Source: Rhodocyclales bacterium (lineage in GTDB: Bacteria; Pseudomonadota; Gammaproteobacteria; Burkholderiales; Rhodocyclaceae). From it: a DNA stretch of 64,000 nucleotides. The notes under the pieces are model-generated. The model saw only the letters and a list, made by a program, of their open reading frames with translations. It did no database searches and was not told where the DNA came from. Below, piece by piece: positions 56,884 to 64,000 of the stretch (its first letter is position 1; every line of letters begins with the position of its first letter). Position numbers and translations under genes: made by a program. Where the stretch lies: positions 80,658 through 144,657 of the forward strand of contig JACOUN010000051.1 of assembly GCA_016177805.1 (NCBI GenBank). The letters are read 5' to 3'.

Positions 56884-57728
56884 TAGATCCGACCGAAGTC
56901 CACCCCGTCTCGATCACCGTGGCGCCCAACGGCGCGCGACGGCAGAAGGCCGACCACGCCGCGATTCCGCTCACCCCTGCGGAGATCGCGGCCGAGGCGC
57001 TTGCCTGCCGCAAGGCCGGAGCATCCATCCTGCATCTGCACGTGCGCGCGCCGGACGGCAGCCATAGTCTGGATGCCGGGCGCTACCGCGAGGCGATGAG
57101 CGCGGTGCGTGAGGCCTGCGACATCGTGATACAGCCGACGTCCGAACGCTGTGGCGTGTTCGGCCCGGATGCGATGATGGATGCGTTTCGCGCGCTGACG
57201 CCCGAGATGATGACCTTCAACCTGCGGGAACTGCTCGAACCGGACGATGCGCCGCAACGTGACCGGGTGCGCGATTTCCTCGCCGAGGTGGATGCCGCCG
57301 GCACCGTGCCGCAGTACATCGTGTATGACGCGGAGCAGATCGACACGCTGCACCACTGGTGGGAGGAAGGCTGGCTGCCGCAGGCCAGCCCGTTCATCCT
57401 GGTGGTGCTCGGGCGCTACGCCGGCAGTGTCAGCCGCCCGGCCGACATCATCGAGATCCTGCCGCGCATCCCCAAGGAATGGCGCTGGGGATTGTGCGCG
57501 TTTGGCGTGCCGGAACTTGCCTGCGTGGTGCAGGCCGCCCTGCTGGGCGGACACTGCCGGGTCGGGTTCGAGAACAACATCGTCGCGGCCGACGGTACGC
57601 CACTGACGAGCAACGCCGAGCAGGTCGGGCGGTTGGTCGGGGTGTTGCGCGAGTTGGGCCTGCACACCGCCACCGCCGCCGAGGTGCGACACATGCTGGG
57701 GCTGAAGGGCGGGCATGCGCCGGCTTGA
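56880..57728 (+). CDS. Beta-keto acid cleavage enzyme (BKACE, DUF849)
   Basis: BKACE enzymes condense a beta-keto acid with acetyl-CoA and split it into acetoacetate and a new acyl-CoA; the founding member (Kce) acts in lysine fermentation. The zinc ligands are in ILHLHVRAPDG, and the early SITVAPNGARRQKADHAAIPLTPAEIA and ASPFILVVLGRYAG regions fit the family. It has 282 aa. It overlaps the aminotransferase stop. Several substrate-site residues differ across the family, so I do not assign the substrate. Confidence 0.85.
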   Translation: MIDPTEVHPVSITVAPNGARRQKADHAAIPLTPAEIAAEALACRKAGASILHLHVRAPDGSHSLDAGRYREAMSAVREACDIVIQPTSERCGVFGPDAMMDAFRALTPEMMTFNLRELLEPDDAPQRDRVRDFLAEVDAAGTVPQYIVYDAEQIDTLHHWWEEGWLPQASPFILVVLGRYAGSVSRPADIIEILPRIPKEWRWGLCAFGVPELACVVQAALLGGHCRVGFENNIVAADGTPLTSNAEQVGRLVGVLRELGLHTATAAEVRHMLGLKGGHAPA

Positions 57729-57743
57729 GGTCAGGTGTTTCGT

Positions 57744-58361
57744 TCAGGCGACGTAGCGCAGGATCACGAAGTAATGAACAACGCTGCCGCCCAGCACGAA
57801 CAGATGCCAGATGCCGTGCCAGTGGGTGTATCGCTCGTCGTAGTGGTAGAAGAGGATGCCGCCGCTGTACACCAGCCCCCCGGCCGCCAGCCACGCGAAT
57901 CCGCCCGCTCCCAATGCCTCGATCAGCGGCACCACCGCGATCAGCGCAACCCAGCCCATCAGGATGTAGATCAGCAGCGACAGCGCGCGGCCGCGCTTGC
58001 CCAGCCACAATTCCTGGACGATACCGACCAGCGCCAGCCCCCACACCACCCCGAACAGCGACCAACCCCACGGCCCGCGCAGGCTGACGAGCGTGAACGG
58101 GGTGTAGGTGCCGGCGATCAGCAGATAGATGGCGCTGTGGTCCAGTTTGCGCAGGATGTGTTTGAGCCGGCCACGTGTGCTGTGGTACGCGGTCGAGGCG
58201 CCGTAGAGCAGCACCAGGGTCGTGCCGTAGATCGCGAAACTGACGAGCTTCCACGCATCGGCCTGGCGTGCCGCCAGCACGATCAGCGCGACCGCACCGG
58301 TCAGCGCCAGCAGCGCGCCACCCAGGTGGGTGTATCCGTTGAAACGCTCGCCGTGGTACAC
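57744..58361 (-). CDS. Hemolysin III / PAQR family membrane protein
   Basis: This is a seven-helix PAQR-type protein of the HlyIII/TrhA family, linked elsewhere to membrane energetics homeostasis. It has 205 aa from GTG 58361 (preceded by GGAGG), starting YHGERFNGYTHLGGALLALTG. The likely metal ligands are in STAYHSTRG, KLDHSAIYLLIAGTYTPF and THWHGIWHLFVLGGSVVHY. It is the only minus-strand gene between trpE and trpG, ending 15 bases from the convergent BKACE gene. The longer frame to 58463 adds no family-like sequence. Confidence 0.85.
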   Translation of the reverse strand: MYHGERFNGYTHLGGALLALTGAVALIVLAARQADAWKLVSFAIYGTTLVLLYGASTAYHSTRGRLKHILRKLDHSAIYLLIAGTYTPFTLVSLRGPWGWSLFGVVWGLALVGIVQELWLGKRGRALSLLIYILMGWVALIAVVPLIEALGAGGFAWLAAGGLVYSGGILFYHYDERYTHWHGIWHLFVLGGSVVHYFVILRYVA

Positions 58362-58492
58362 ACTGCCTCCGTCACCATCCCTGCCGCCACCCGCACGATG
58401 ATGCCGATGGCGGGGATCGAAGGGTGGACGCCGGGTTGCGTCGCAAGTTCGTCCGGCGATCACCGCGCCTGCAACCAGACCACCGGAACTCC

Positions 58493-59692
58493 ATGACTGA
58501 AGCGCCCAAACCCCTCGCTGGCCTCAAGGTGGTCGAACTCGGGACCCTGATCGCTGGGCCGTTTGCGGCACGCATCATGGCCGAGTTTGGCGCCGAAGTG
58601 ATCAAGATAGAATCACCCGACGGGGGTGACCCGCTGCGCAAGTGGCGCAGGCTCTACCAGGGCACCTCGTTGTGGTGGTACGTGCAGGCGCGCAACAAGA
58701 AGTCGGTGACGGTGAACCTCAAGCACCCGGCCGGGCGCGACATCGTGCTCAAGCTGGTGGCGCGGGCCGACATCGTGGTCGAGAACTTCCGCCCTGGGGT
58801 GCTGGAAAAGCTGGGCCTGGGCTGGGACGAACTGTCCGCGGTCAATCCCGGCCTGGTGATGCTGCGGCTGTCCGGTTTCGGTCAGTCTGGGCCGATGGCG
58901 CAGCAGCCCGGCTTTGGCGCGATCGGCGAGTCGATGGGCGGGTTGCGCTACGTGACCGGTTTCCCCGACCGCCCGCCGGTCAAGACCGGCATCTCGATCG
59001 GCGACTCCATTGCCGCGTTGTGGGGCGTGGTCGGCACCTTGATGGCGTTGCGCCACAAGGAACAGAACGGTGGGCAGGGGCAGGTGGTCGACGTCGCGCT
59101 GTACGAGGCGGTGTTCGCGATGATGGAGTCGCTGGTGCCGGAGTTCGACGTGTTCGGCTTCATCCGCGAGCGCACCGGCAACGTCATGCCGGGCATCACG
59201 CCGTCCAATACCCACACCACGCGCGACGCCCGCCATGTCGCGATCGGCGCCAACGGCGATGCGATCTTCCAGCGCCTGATGCATGCCATCGGCCGTCCCG
59301 ACCTCGCCGAAGACGCTACCCTGGCCGACAACGCGGGGCGCGACGCGCGGCGCGACGAGCTCTATGCCGTGATCGACGCCTGGGTCGCGCGGCATGACGA
59401 GGCCGAGGTGCTGCGGGTGCTGGGCGCGGCGGAGGTGCCGGCGTCGCGGGTGTTTTCGGTCGCCGACATGATGAGCGATCCGCAATACCTCGCCCGCGAG
59501 ATGCTCGAAAGCGCGCGCCTGCCCGACGGCAAGCCGTTCCGCATCCCCGGCATCGTGCCGGTGCTGTCGGCCACCCCAGGGCGCACCGAGTGGATAGGCC
59601 CGCGTCTGGGCGAACATACCGATGTGGTGCTCGCCGAACTGGATTACTCTGCGGTAGCGATCGCGCGCCTGCGTGAAGACAAGGTCATCTGA
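58493..59692 (+). CDS. CaiB/BaiF family (class III) CoA-transferase
   Basis: This is a class III CoA-transferase of 399 aa that moves CoA between carboxylic acids. It has LAGLKVVELGTLIAGPFAARIMAEFGAEVIKIE, the DIVVENFRPGVLEKLGLG motif and the likely catalytic Asp in KTGISIGDSIAALWG. The C-terminal HTTRDARHVAIGANGD and VPASRVFSVADMMSDPQYLAREM parts are typical. The substrate is unknown; with the nearby BKACE and aminotransferase it could activate or recycle the acid product. Its promoter would lie in the 131-base divergent spacer shared with the PAQR gene. Confidence 0.88.
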   Translation: MTEAPKPLAGLKVVELGTLIAGPFAARIMAEFGAEVIKIESPDGGDPLRKWRRLYQGTSLWWYVQARNKKSVTVNLKHPAGRDIVLKLVARADIVVENFRPGVLEKLGLGWDELSAVNPGLVMLRLSGFGQSGPMAQQPGFGAIGESMGGLRYVTGFPDRPPVKTGISIGDSIAALWGVVGTLMALRHKEQNGGQGQVVDVALYEAVFAMMESLVPEFDVFGFIRERTGNVMPGITPSNTHTTRDARHVAIGANGDAIFQRLMHAIGRPDLAEDATLADNAGRDARRDELYAVIDAWVARHDEAEVLRVLGAAEVPASRVFSVADMMSDPQYLAREMLESARLPDGKPFRIPGIVPVLSATPGRTEWIGPRLGEHTDVVLAELDYSAVAIARLREDKVI

Positions 59693-59745
59693 GGGCGTGC
59701 GCGCGGCACTCGATAATGACTTTCAACAGCAAGGAGGCACCGCTC

Positions 59746-60504
59746 ATGCAGGCACGCAGCGTCGAGTTTGATAGAGGGGCGGCATGGTTCGGCGAGGGCT
59801 GGCGGATCTTCATCGCCAATCCCGGTCTGTGGATCGTGCTCGTGATCGTTCTGGTCGTGATCTCGGTGGCACTGTCGCAGGTGCCCATCCTGGGTCAGAT
59901 CGCCCTCGATCTCGTATTTCCGGCGTTGTGCGGCGGTTTGTTCCACGCCGCGCACGAACTCGCACAAGGGCGCAAGGCGAGGTTCGAGCAGTTCTTCATC
60001 GGCCTGAGCGACGACAAGCTGCGCAAGCCGTTGCTGGTGCTGGGGGCGATGCTGGTGGGCGTGCATGTCCTGTTGTTCGTGCTTGGCTTCATCTTCGTAG
60101 GCGGCAGCATGGGCATGGCGAGCATGTCCCAGGTGGCAACGCCGGAAATGATGACCGGCATGGGGGTGGGCATGCTGGCGATGCTGTTGTTGTTCGCGCT
60201 GTTCGGCATGGTGGTGGGTCTGGCGTTCTTCTACGCCGTTCCGCTGGTGATGTTCGACCGCGTCGCGCCGCTGGATGCGGTCAAGAGCAGCGTCGCGGCC
60301 TGCTTCGCCAACGTGCTGCCGCTGGTGCTGTTCGGCATCATCTACGTGGTGCTGGCAATCGTCGCGATGATTCCGCTCGGTCTGGGCATGCTGGTCTTTG
60401 TCCCGGTGGCGTTCGGCGCGGCGTACGCGAGTTATCGCGAGGTGTATCACGGTGCCGCAACGCCGCCCGCGCTGGAGGTCGGTCAGGGGGGCGGGCAGGT
60501 ATAA
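59746..60504 (+). CDS. BPSS1780 family membrane protein
   Basis: This is a 252-aa integral membrane protein with about six hydrophobic helices and no catalytic motif. The pattern (short N-terminus ending in AAWFGEGWRIFIANPGLWI, then paired helices and an FFYAVPLVMFD segment) resembles the betaproteobacterial BPSS1780 family of unknown function. ATG 59746 has a strong Shine-Dalgarno (AAGGAGG), unlike ATG 59716. A TATAAT hexamer at 60500-60505, over its last codons, could be the -10 of a promoter for trpG, although no -35 is visible. Confidence 0.7.
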   Translation: MQARSVEFDRGAAWFGEGWRIFIANPGLWIVLVIVLVVISVALSQVPILGQIALDLVFPALCGGLFHAAHELAQGRKARFEQFFIGLSDDKLRKPLLVLGAMLVGVHVLLFVLGFIFVGGSMGMASMSQVATPEMMTGMGVGMLAMLLLFALFGMVVGLAFFYAVPLVMFDRVAPLDAVKSSVAACFANVLPLVLFGIIYVVLAIVAMIPLGLGMLVFVPVAFGAAYASYREVYHGAATPPALEVGQGGGQV

Positions 60505-60616
60505 TCGGCACTTGCTCGGCCACGTCGATCCAGCACTGAAAACCGCCGGTATCAAAGCGCGTACCGCATCATGCCTGTATGGCAAAAGCTCAAGGAAACA
60601 ATAGGATGGACGTAAC

Positions 60617-61183
60617 ATGCTGCTGATGATAGATAACTACGACAGCTTCACCTACAACCTGGTCCAGTACTTTGGCGAACTGGGGGCGGCGGTGAAGGTG
60701 TTTCGCAATGACGAGATCACGATCGAGCAGATCGGGTTGATGAAACCCGACCACATCGTGATTTCGCCGGGGCCGTGCACCCCGGCCGAGGCGGGTATTT
60801 CGGTTGCGGTGATCCGCGAGTTCGGCGGACGCATACCCTTGCTCGGCGTATGCCTCGGGCACCAGAGCATAGGCGTGGCCTACGGTGGCAAGGTGGTGCA
60901 TGCGCAGCGCCTGATGCATGGCAAGACCTCGCCGGTGCACCACCGTGGTCAGGGGGTGTTCGCGGATTTGCCCAACCCGCTGGTGTGCACCCGCTATCAC
61001 TCGCTGGCGCTGGAGCGCGAGAGCTTGCCCGAGTGTCTCGAAGTCACGGCGTGGACCGATGACGACGAGATCATGGGGGTGCGGCACCGCACGCTGGCGG
61101 TCGAGGGGGTGCAGTTTCACCCTGAGTCCATCCTCACCGAACACGGCCACTCCCTGCTCGGGAATTTCCTCAAACACAACTGA
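60617..61183 (+). CDS. trpG: Anthranilate synthase component II (glutamine amidotransferase)
   Basis: TrpG (also serving as PabA in many bacteria) supplies ammonia to TrpE. It is a class I amidotransferase of 188 aa with [37 protein letters not shown], the catalytic Cys in [10 protein letters not shown] and His/Glu in [13 protein letters not shown]. It starts the trpGDC group, which is separated from trpE here. trpD follows after 97 bases. Confidence 0.95.
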   Translation: MLLMIDNYDSFTYNLVQYFGELGAAVKVFRNDEITIEQIGLMKPDHIVISPGPCTPAEAGISVAVIREFGGRIPLLGVCLGHQSIGVAYGGKVVHAQRLMHGKTSPVHHRGQGVFADLPNPLVCTRYHSLALERESLPECLEVTAWTDDDEIMGVRHRTLAVEGVQFHPESILTEHGHSLLGNFLKHN

Positions 61184-61280
61184 TCACAGCGCGCGTGCGC
61201 CGGTGGCAAGCTGGCCCGCAATGCCACGGCATGCGCCGTTAGCGGGATACTATTACGCCCTTGGAACTGGAACCGAGATC

Positions 61281-62312
61281 ATGACCATTACCGCTCAGGA
61301 TGCACTGCAACGCACCATCGATCACCGCGAGATCTTCTACGACGAGATGCTGTCGCTGATGCGCAAGATCATGGCGGGCGAGCTGTCGCCGGTCATGACC
61401 GCCGCGATACTGACCGGGTTGCGCGTCAAGAAGGAGACCATAGGCGAGATCTCGGCGGCCGCTACCGTGATGCGTGAGTTGTCGGCCAAGGTGGTGGTGC
61501 CGCCGCCGCACGATCATTTCGTCGATATCGTCGGTACCGGCGGTGACGGGGCCCATACCTTCAACATCTCCACCGCCACGATCTTCGTCGCGGCCGCGGC
61601 CGGTGCGCGAGTGGCCAAGCACGGTGGCCGCAGCGTGTCGTCCAAGAGCGGCAGCGCCGACGTGCTCGAAGCGCTCGGGGTGAATATCGCGCTGTCGTGC
61701 GAGCAGGTGGCGGAGTGCATCACCGCGACCGGGGTGGGGTTCATGTTCGCGCCCAACCATCACAGCGCGATGAAGAACGTCGCGCCGGTGCGCCGCGAAA
61801 TGGGGGTGCGCACCATCTTCAACATCCTCGGTCCGCTGACCAACCCGGCCGGCGCGCCCAACACTCTGATGGGGGTGTTTCACCCCGATCTGGTCGGTAT
61901 CCAGGCGCGCGTGATGCAGCGCCTGGGCGCCAACCACGTGCTGGTGGTGTATGGGCTGGACGGCATGGATGAGGTCAGTCTCGGCGCCGCGACCATGGTG
62001 GCCGAATTGAAGGACGGGGAGATCAACGAGTACGAGATCCACCCCGAGGATTTCGATCTGGCGATGTCGGGCAGCCGCAACCTGCGGGTCGAGAACGCCG
62101 AGGAATCCAAGGCCACGCTGATCACGGCGCTGGAAAACAACCCCGGCCCGGCGCGCGAGATCGTGATCCTGAACGCTGGCGTGGCGCTGTACACGGCCAA
62201 CCTGGTCGATTCCATCGCTGCGGGTATCGTACGGGCACGCGAGCTGGTCGCAAGTGGCGCGGCGCGGGCCAAGCTCGACGAGTTCGTCGCTTATACGCGC
62301 AAGTTTGGTTGA
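61281..62312 (+). CDS. trpD: Anthranilate phosphoribosyltransferase
   Basis: TrpD transfers the phosphoribosyl group from PRPP to anthranilate. It has the glycine-rich [76 protein letters not shown] and the DGMDEVSL region. It has 343 aa from ATG 61281. trpC follows after 9 bases. Confidence 0.96.
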   Translation: MTITAQDALQRTIDHREIFYDEMLSLMRKIMAGELSPVMTAAILTGLRVKKETIGEISAAATVMRELSAKVVVPPPHDHFVDIVGTGGDGAHTFNISTATIFVAAAAGARVAKHGGRSVSSKSGSADVLEALGVNIALSCEQVAECITATGVGFMFAPNHHSAMKNVAPVRREMGVRTIFNILGPLTNPAGAPNTLMGVFHPDLVGIQARVMQRLGANHVLVVYGLDGMDEVSLGAATMVAELKDGEINEYEIHPEDFDLAMSGSRNLRVENAEESKATLITALENNPGPAREIVILNAGVALYTANLVDSIAAGIVRARELVASGAARAKLDEFVAYTRKFG

Positions 62313-62321
62313 GGGCGGCTC

Positions 62322-63110
62322 ATGAGCGATATCCTCAACCGGATCCTGGCCACCAAGCACGACGAAGTCGCGCGTGGGCGTGCGGCGACACCGCTGGCGG
62401 CGATGCGAGCCGCCGCCGAGCGCCAGCCGGCGCCGCGCGACTTTACCGGCGCCTTGCGCGACCGGATAGGCAATGGCCGCCCGGCGGTGATCGCCGAGAT
62501 CAAGAAGGCCAGCCCGTCCAAGGGCGTCATCCGCGAAGACTTCCGACCCGCCGAGATCGCGGCGTCGTATGAGCGGGGGAGGGCGGCGTGCCTGTCGGTG
62601 CTGACCGACAGGGACTATTTCCAGGGCGCGCCGGAATACCTTGAGCAGGCGCGCAACGCGTGCGCGTTGCCGGTGCTGCGCAAGGACTTCCTGGTCGACC
62701 TGTGGCAGGTGTATGAGGCGCGCGCGATGGGTGCGGATGCGATCCTGCTGATCGCAGCCGCGCTCGACCTGGCGCAGATGCAAACCATGGAGGCGATCGC
62801 CGCCGATCTCGGGATGGCGGTGCTGGTCGAGGTGCACGATGGCGCAGAACTCGATCGCGCGCTGCACCTGAAGACCCCCTTGCTCGGCATCAACAATCGC
62901 AACCTGCGCAGCTTCGAGGTCAGCCTGCAGACCACGCTCGATTTGCGCACCCGCGTGCCGGACGGACGCATCGTGGTAACCGAGTCGGGCATCGTGTCGA
63001 CCCAGGACGTGTCGCTGATGCGCGACCACGGGGTCAACGCCTTCCTGGTCGGCGAAGCCTTCATGCGTGCGGATGATCCGGGGGAGCGCCTGCGCGCGTT
63101 GTTCGAATAG
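62322..63110 (+). CDS. trpC: Indole-3-glycerol phosphate synthase
   Basis: TrpC closes the indole ring from CdRP. This is a monofunctional TIM barrel of 262 aa with [56 protein letters not shown] and [12 protein letters not shown]. It is not fused to TrpF. trpF, trpB and trpA are not in this window. Confidence 0.96.
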   Translation: MSDILNRILATKHDEVARGRAATPLAAMRAAAERQPAPRDFTGALRDRIGNGRPAVIAEIKKASPSKGVIREDFRPAEIAASYERGRAACLSVLTDRDYFQGAPEYLEQARNACALPVLRKDFLVDLWQVYEARAMGADAILLIAAALDLAQMQTMEAIAADLGMAVLVEVHDGAELDRALHLKTPLLGINNRNLRSFEVSLQTTLDLRTRVPDGRIVVTESGIVSTQDVSLMRDHGVNAFLVGEAFMRADDPGERLRALFE

Positions 63111-63122
63111 GGCCCTAACCCG

Positions 63123-64000
63123 ATGCCGGGGCATGACGAATCCGCTAGCCCGATGCAGCACCCGCGGCCAGGCCGCCGGATGTGGCGTTGGCTGGTCGCC
63201 GGGTTGCTCATGCCGCCGTTGCTGGTTGTGGCGGTCGCGGCCTCGCTGTTGTGGTCCGAATCCGGCCTGCGCGCCGGCGCCCGTGTCATCACCTGGGCCA
63301 GCGACGGGCAGGTGGCGCTGGTGGCGCCGTCCGGGCGCCTGGGCGGCGAACTGCGTCTTGAGGCGTTGCGCATCACCACTGCGGATTTGCGCGTCACGGT
63401 CGATGATCTGGTCCTCGCGTGGCGCCCCACGGCGTTGCTGGAGGGGCATGCGGACATCGAGCGGCTCGCGGCGGCGCGCGTCGACGTGGCACGGCGCCCC
63501 GGTGACGATACGACCGAACCGCCTCGGCTCCCGGCGCTGGCGTTGCCTCTGGCGGTAAGCGTGGGTGAGCTGAGTGTCGGGCTGCTGAGCCTGAGTCCGT
63601 GGGGCGATGCGGGCGGGGAGGCCGATGCTGAACCGTTTGAACTGCGCGCGCTGGCGGCCGCGCTGGTGAGCGACGGGCTTACCCACACCCTCCAGCGCTT
63701 CAGCGTTGCGTCCAGCCATGGCGAATTGCGTGTGCACGCGGTGCTCGATGGAACGCAGTCACCTCCTGAATTGAATGGCAGCGGCACCTTTACCGGCGCC
63801 CGCGATGGGCACGCATTCAGTGCCGACTATCAGGTGCAGGGTGATCTGCAGGATCTGCGGGTGCGCCTTGAGGCCCAGGGGGTGCCGCTGATTCGTGCGG
63901 CGGGAAGGCTGCAGTGGACTCCCGAGGCGACAAGCATCGATGCGCTCGAACTTGAGTTGCCCGGTGACGGGAAACTGTTCGGGTCGTTGCGGTGGCAACC
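63123..64000 (+). CDS. TamB-like translocation/assembly module protein, N-terminal part (runs off the window)
   Basis: An open frame from 63123 continues without a stop to the end of the window (about 292 codons). It begins with a short cytoplasmic segment, one membrane anchor (GLLMPPLLVVAVAASLLW) and then beta-rich periplasmic sequence with a TamB-like N-terminal pattern: GGELRLEALRITTADLRVTVDDLVLAWRPTALLEG, followed by RVDVARRP. TamB-type AsmA-like proteins bridge the periplasm and move phospholipids or assist outer-membrane protein assembly. The start is uncertain: ATG 63123, 63153 and 63180 are all in frame, with weak Shine-Dalgarno. No tamA is next to it; trpC lies 12 bases upstream. Confidence 0.6.
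   Translation, partial: MPGHDESASPMQHPRPGRRMWRWLVAGLLMPPLLVVAVAASLLWSESGLRAGARVITWASDGQVALVAPSGRLGGELRLEALRITTADLRVTVDDLVLAWRPTALLEGHADIERLAAARVDVARRPGDDTTEPPRLPALALPLAVSVGELSVGLLSLSPWGDAGGEADAEPFELRALAAALVSDGLTHTLQRFSVASSHGELRVHAVLDGTQSPPELNGSGTFTGARDGHAFSADYQVQGDLQDLRVRLEAQGVPLIRAAGRLQWTPEATSIDALELELPGDGKLFGSLRWQ

Noticed and set aside
61239..63737. Very long minus-strand open frame (832 codons) opposite trpD and trpC
   Set aside because: It lies antisense to clearly conserved genes and its translation is rich in Arg, His and Gln with no domain pattern. GC-rich codon bias keeps such frames open by chance.

Overview
The window is a contiguous 64 kb piece of a GC-rich proteobacterial chromosome. 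Gene order points to a betaproteobacterium: ybeY-corC-lnt-glyQS-gmhB-plsC, kdsD-kdsC-lptC-lptA, an mla cluster running into ibaG-murA-his, his genes running into hinT-tatABC, and rpe-gph-trpE. A betaproteobacterial-type phasin suggests polyhydroxyalkanoate storage. HisG is the short form that needs HisZ. I cannot name a genus from this sequence.

Layout. 1-7390 (+): rRNA maturation, lipoprotein acylation, glycyl-tRNA synthetase, heptose phosphatase and acyltransferase genes, closed by a strong bidirectional terminator. 7460-11904 (-): LPS genes kdsD-kdsC-lptC-lptA, then an enoyl-CoA hydratase where lptB-rpoN is usual, then phaP behind a near-consensus sigma70 promoter with a PhaR-like site. 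12134-21391 (+): mlaFEDACB lipid transport, an ABC exporter, ibaG, murA, hisG and hisD. 21400-35127 (-): a five-gene lipid/polyketide locus. 35585-36655 (-): hisC, inverted relative to the other his genes. 36815-42305 (+): hisB-H-A-F-I-E, hinT and tatABC. 42516-46579: a DegS-like protease (-), a Nif3-like protein (+) and a FimV-like protein (-). 46827-53795 (+): a DUF2889 protein, sucCD, an ornithine cyclodeaminase-family protein, a PP2C phosphatase with an FHA protein, rpe and gph. 53902-63110 (+ except one gene): a trp leader peptide and attenuator, trpE, then an acyl-CoA/amino acid catabolic insert, then trpG-trpD-trpC. The window ends inside a TamB-like gene that no stop codon closes.

The most interesting part is 21400-35127. 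Two giant type I synthase proteins, a free acyl carrier protein, an alpha/beta hydrolase and a GT1-family glycosyltransferase form one tightly coupled operon. The domains together give a complete reducing fatty-acid cycle (KS, AT, KR, DH, enoyl reductase, ACP) with its own phosphopantetheinyl transferase. The first protein starts with two successive nitronate-monooxygenase/PfaD-like barrels. The organisation recalls PUFA-synthase-like (Pfa) secondary lipid synthases and, from memory, the ArsA/ArsD type I synthases of Azotobacter phenolic lipids, but no type III PKS is present. A glycosylated long-chain lipid is a reasonable prediction. The locus sits between hisD and hisC, and hisC has been flipped with it.

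Other notable points are a clear transcription attenuator ahead of trpE (16-residue leader peptide with three Trp codons, followed by hairpins), two foldback repeat elements (14197-14336 and 42352-42520) sharing an internal core, an intrinsic terminator between tatA and tatB, and interruption of the trp operon by an aminotransferase/BKACE/CoA-transferase module.
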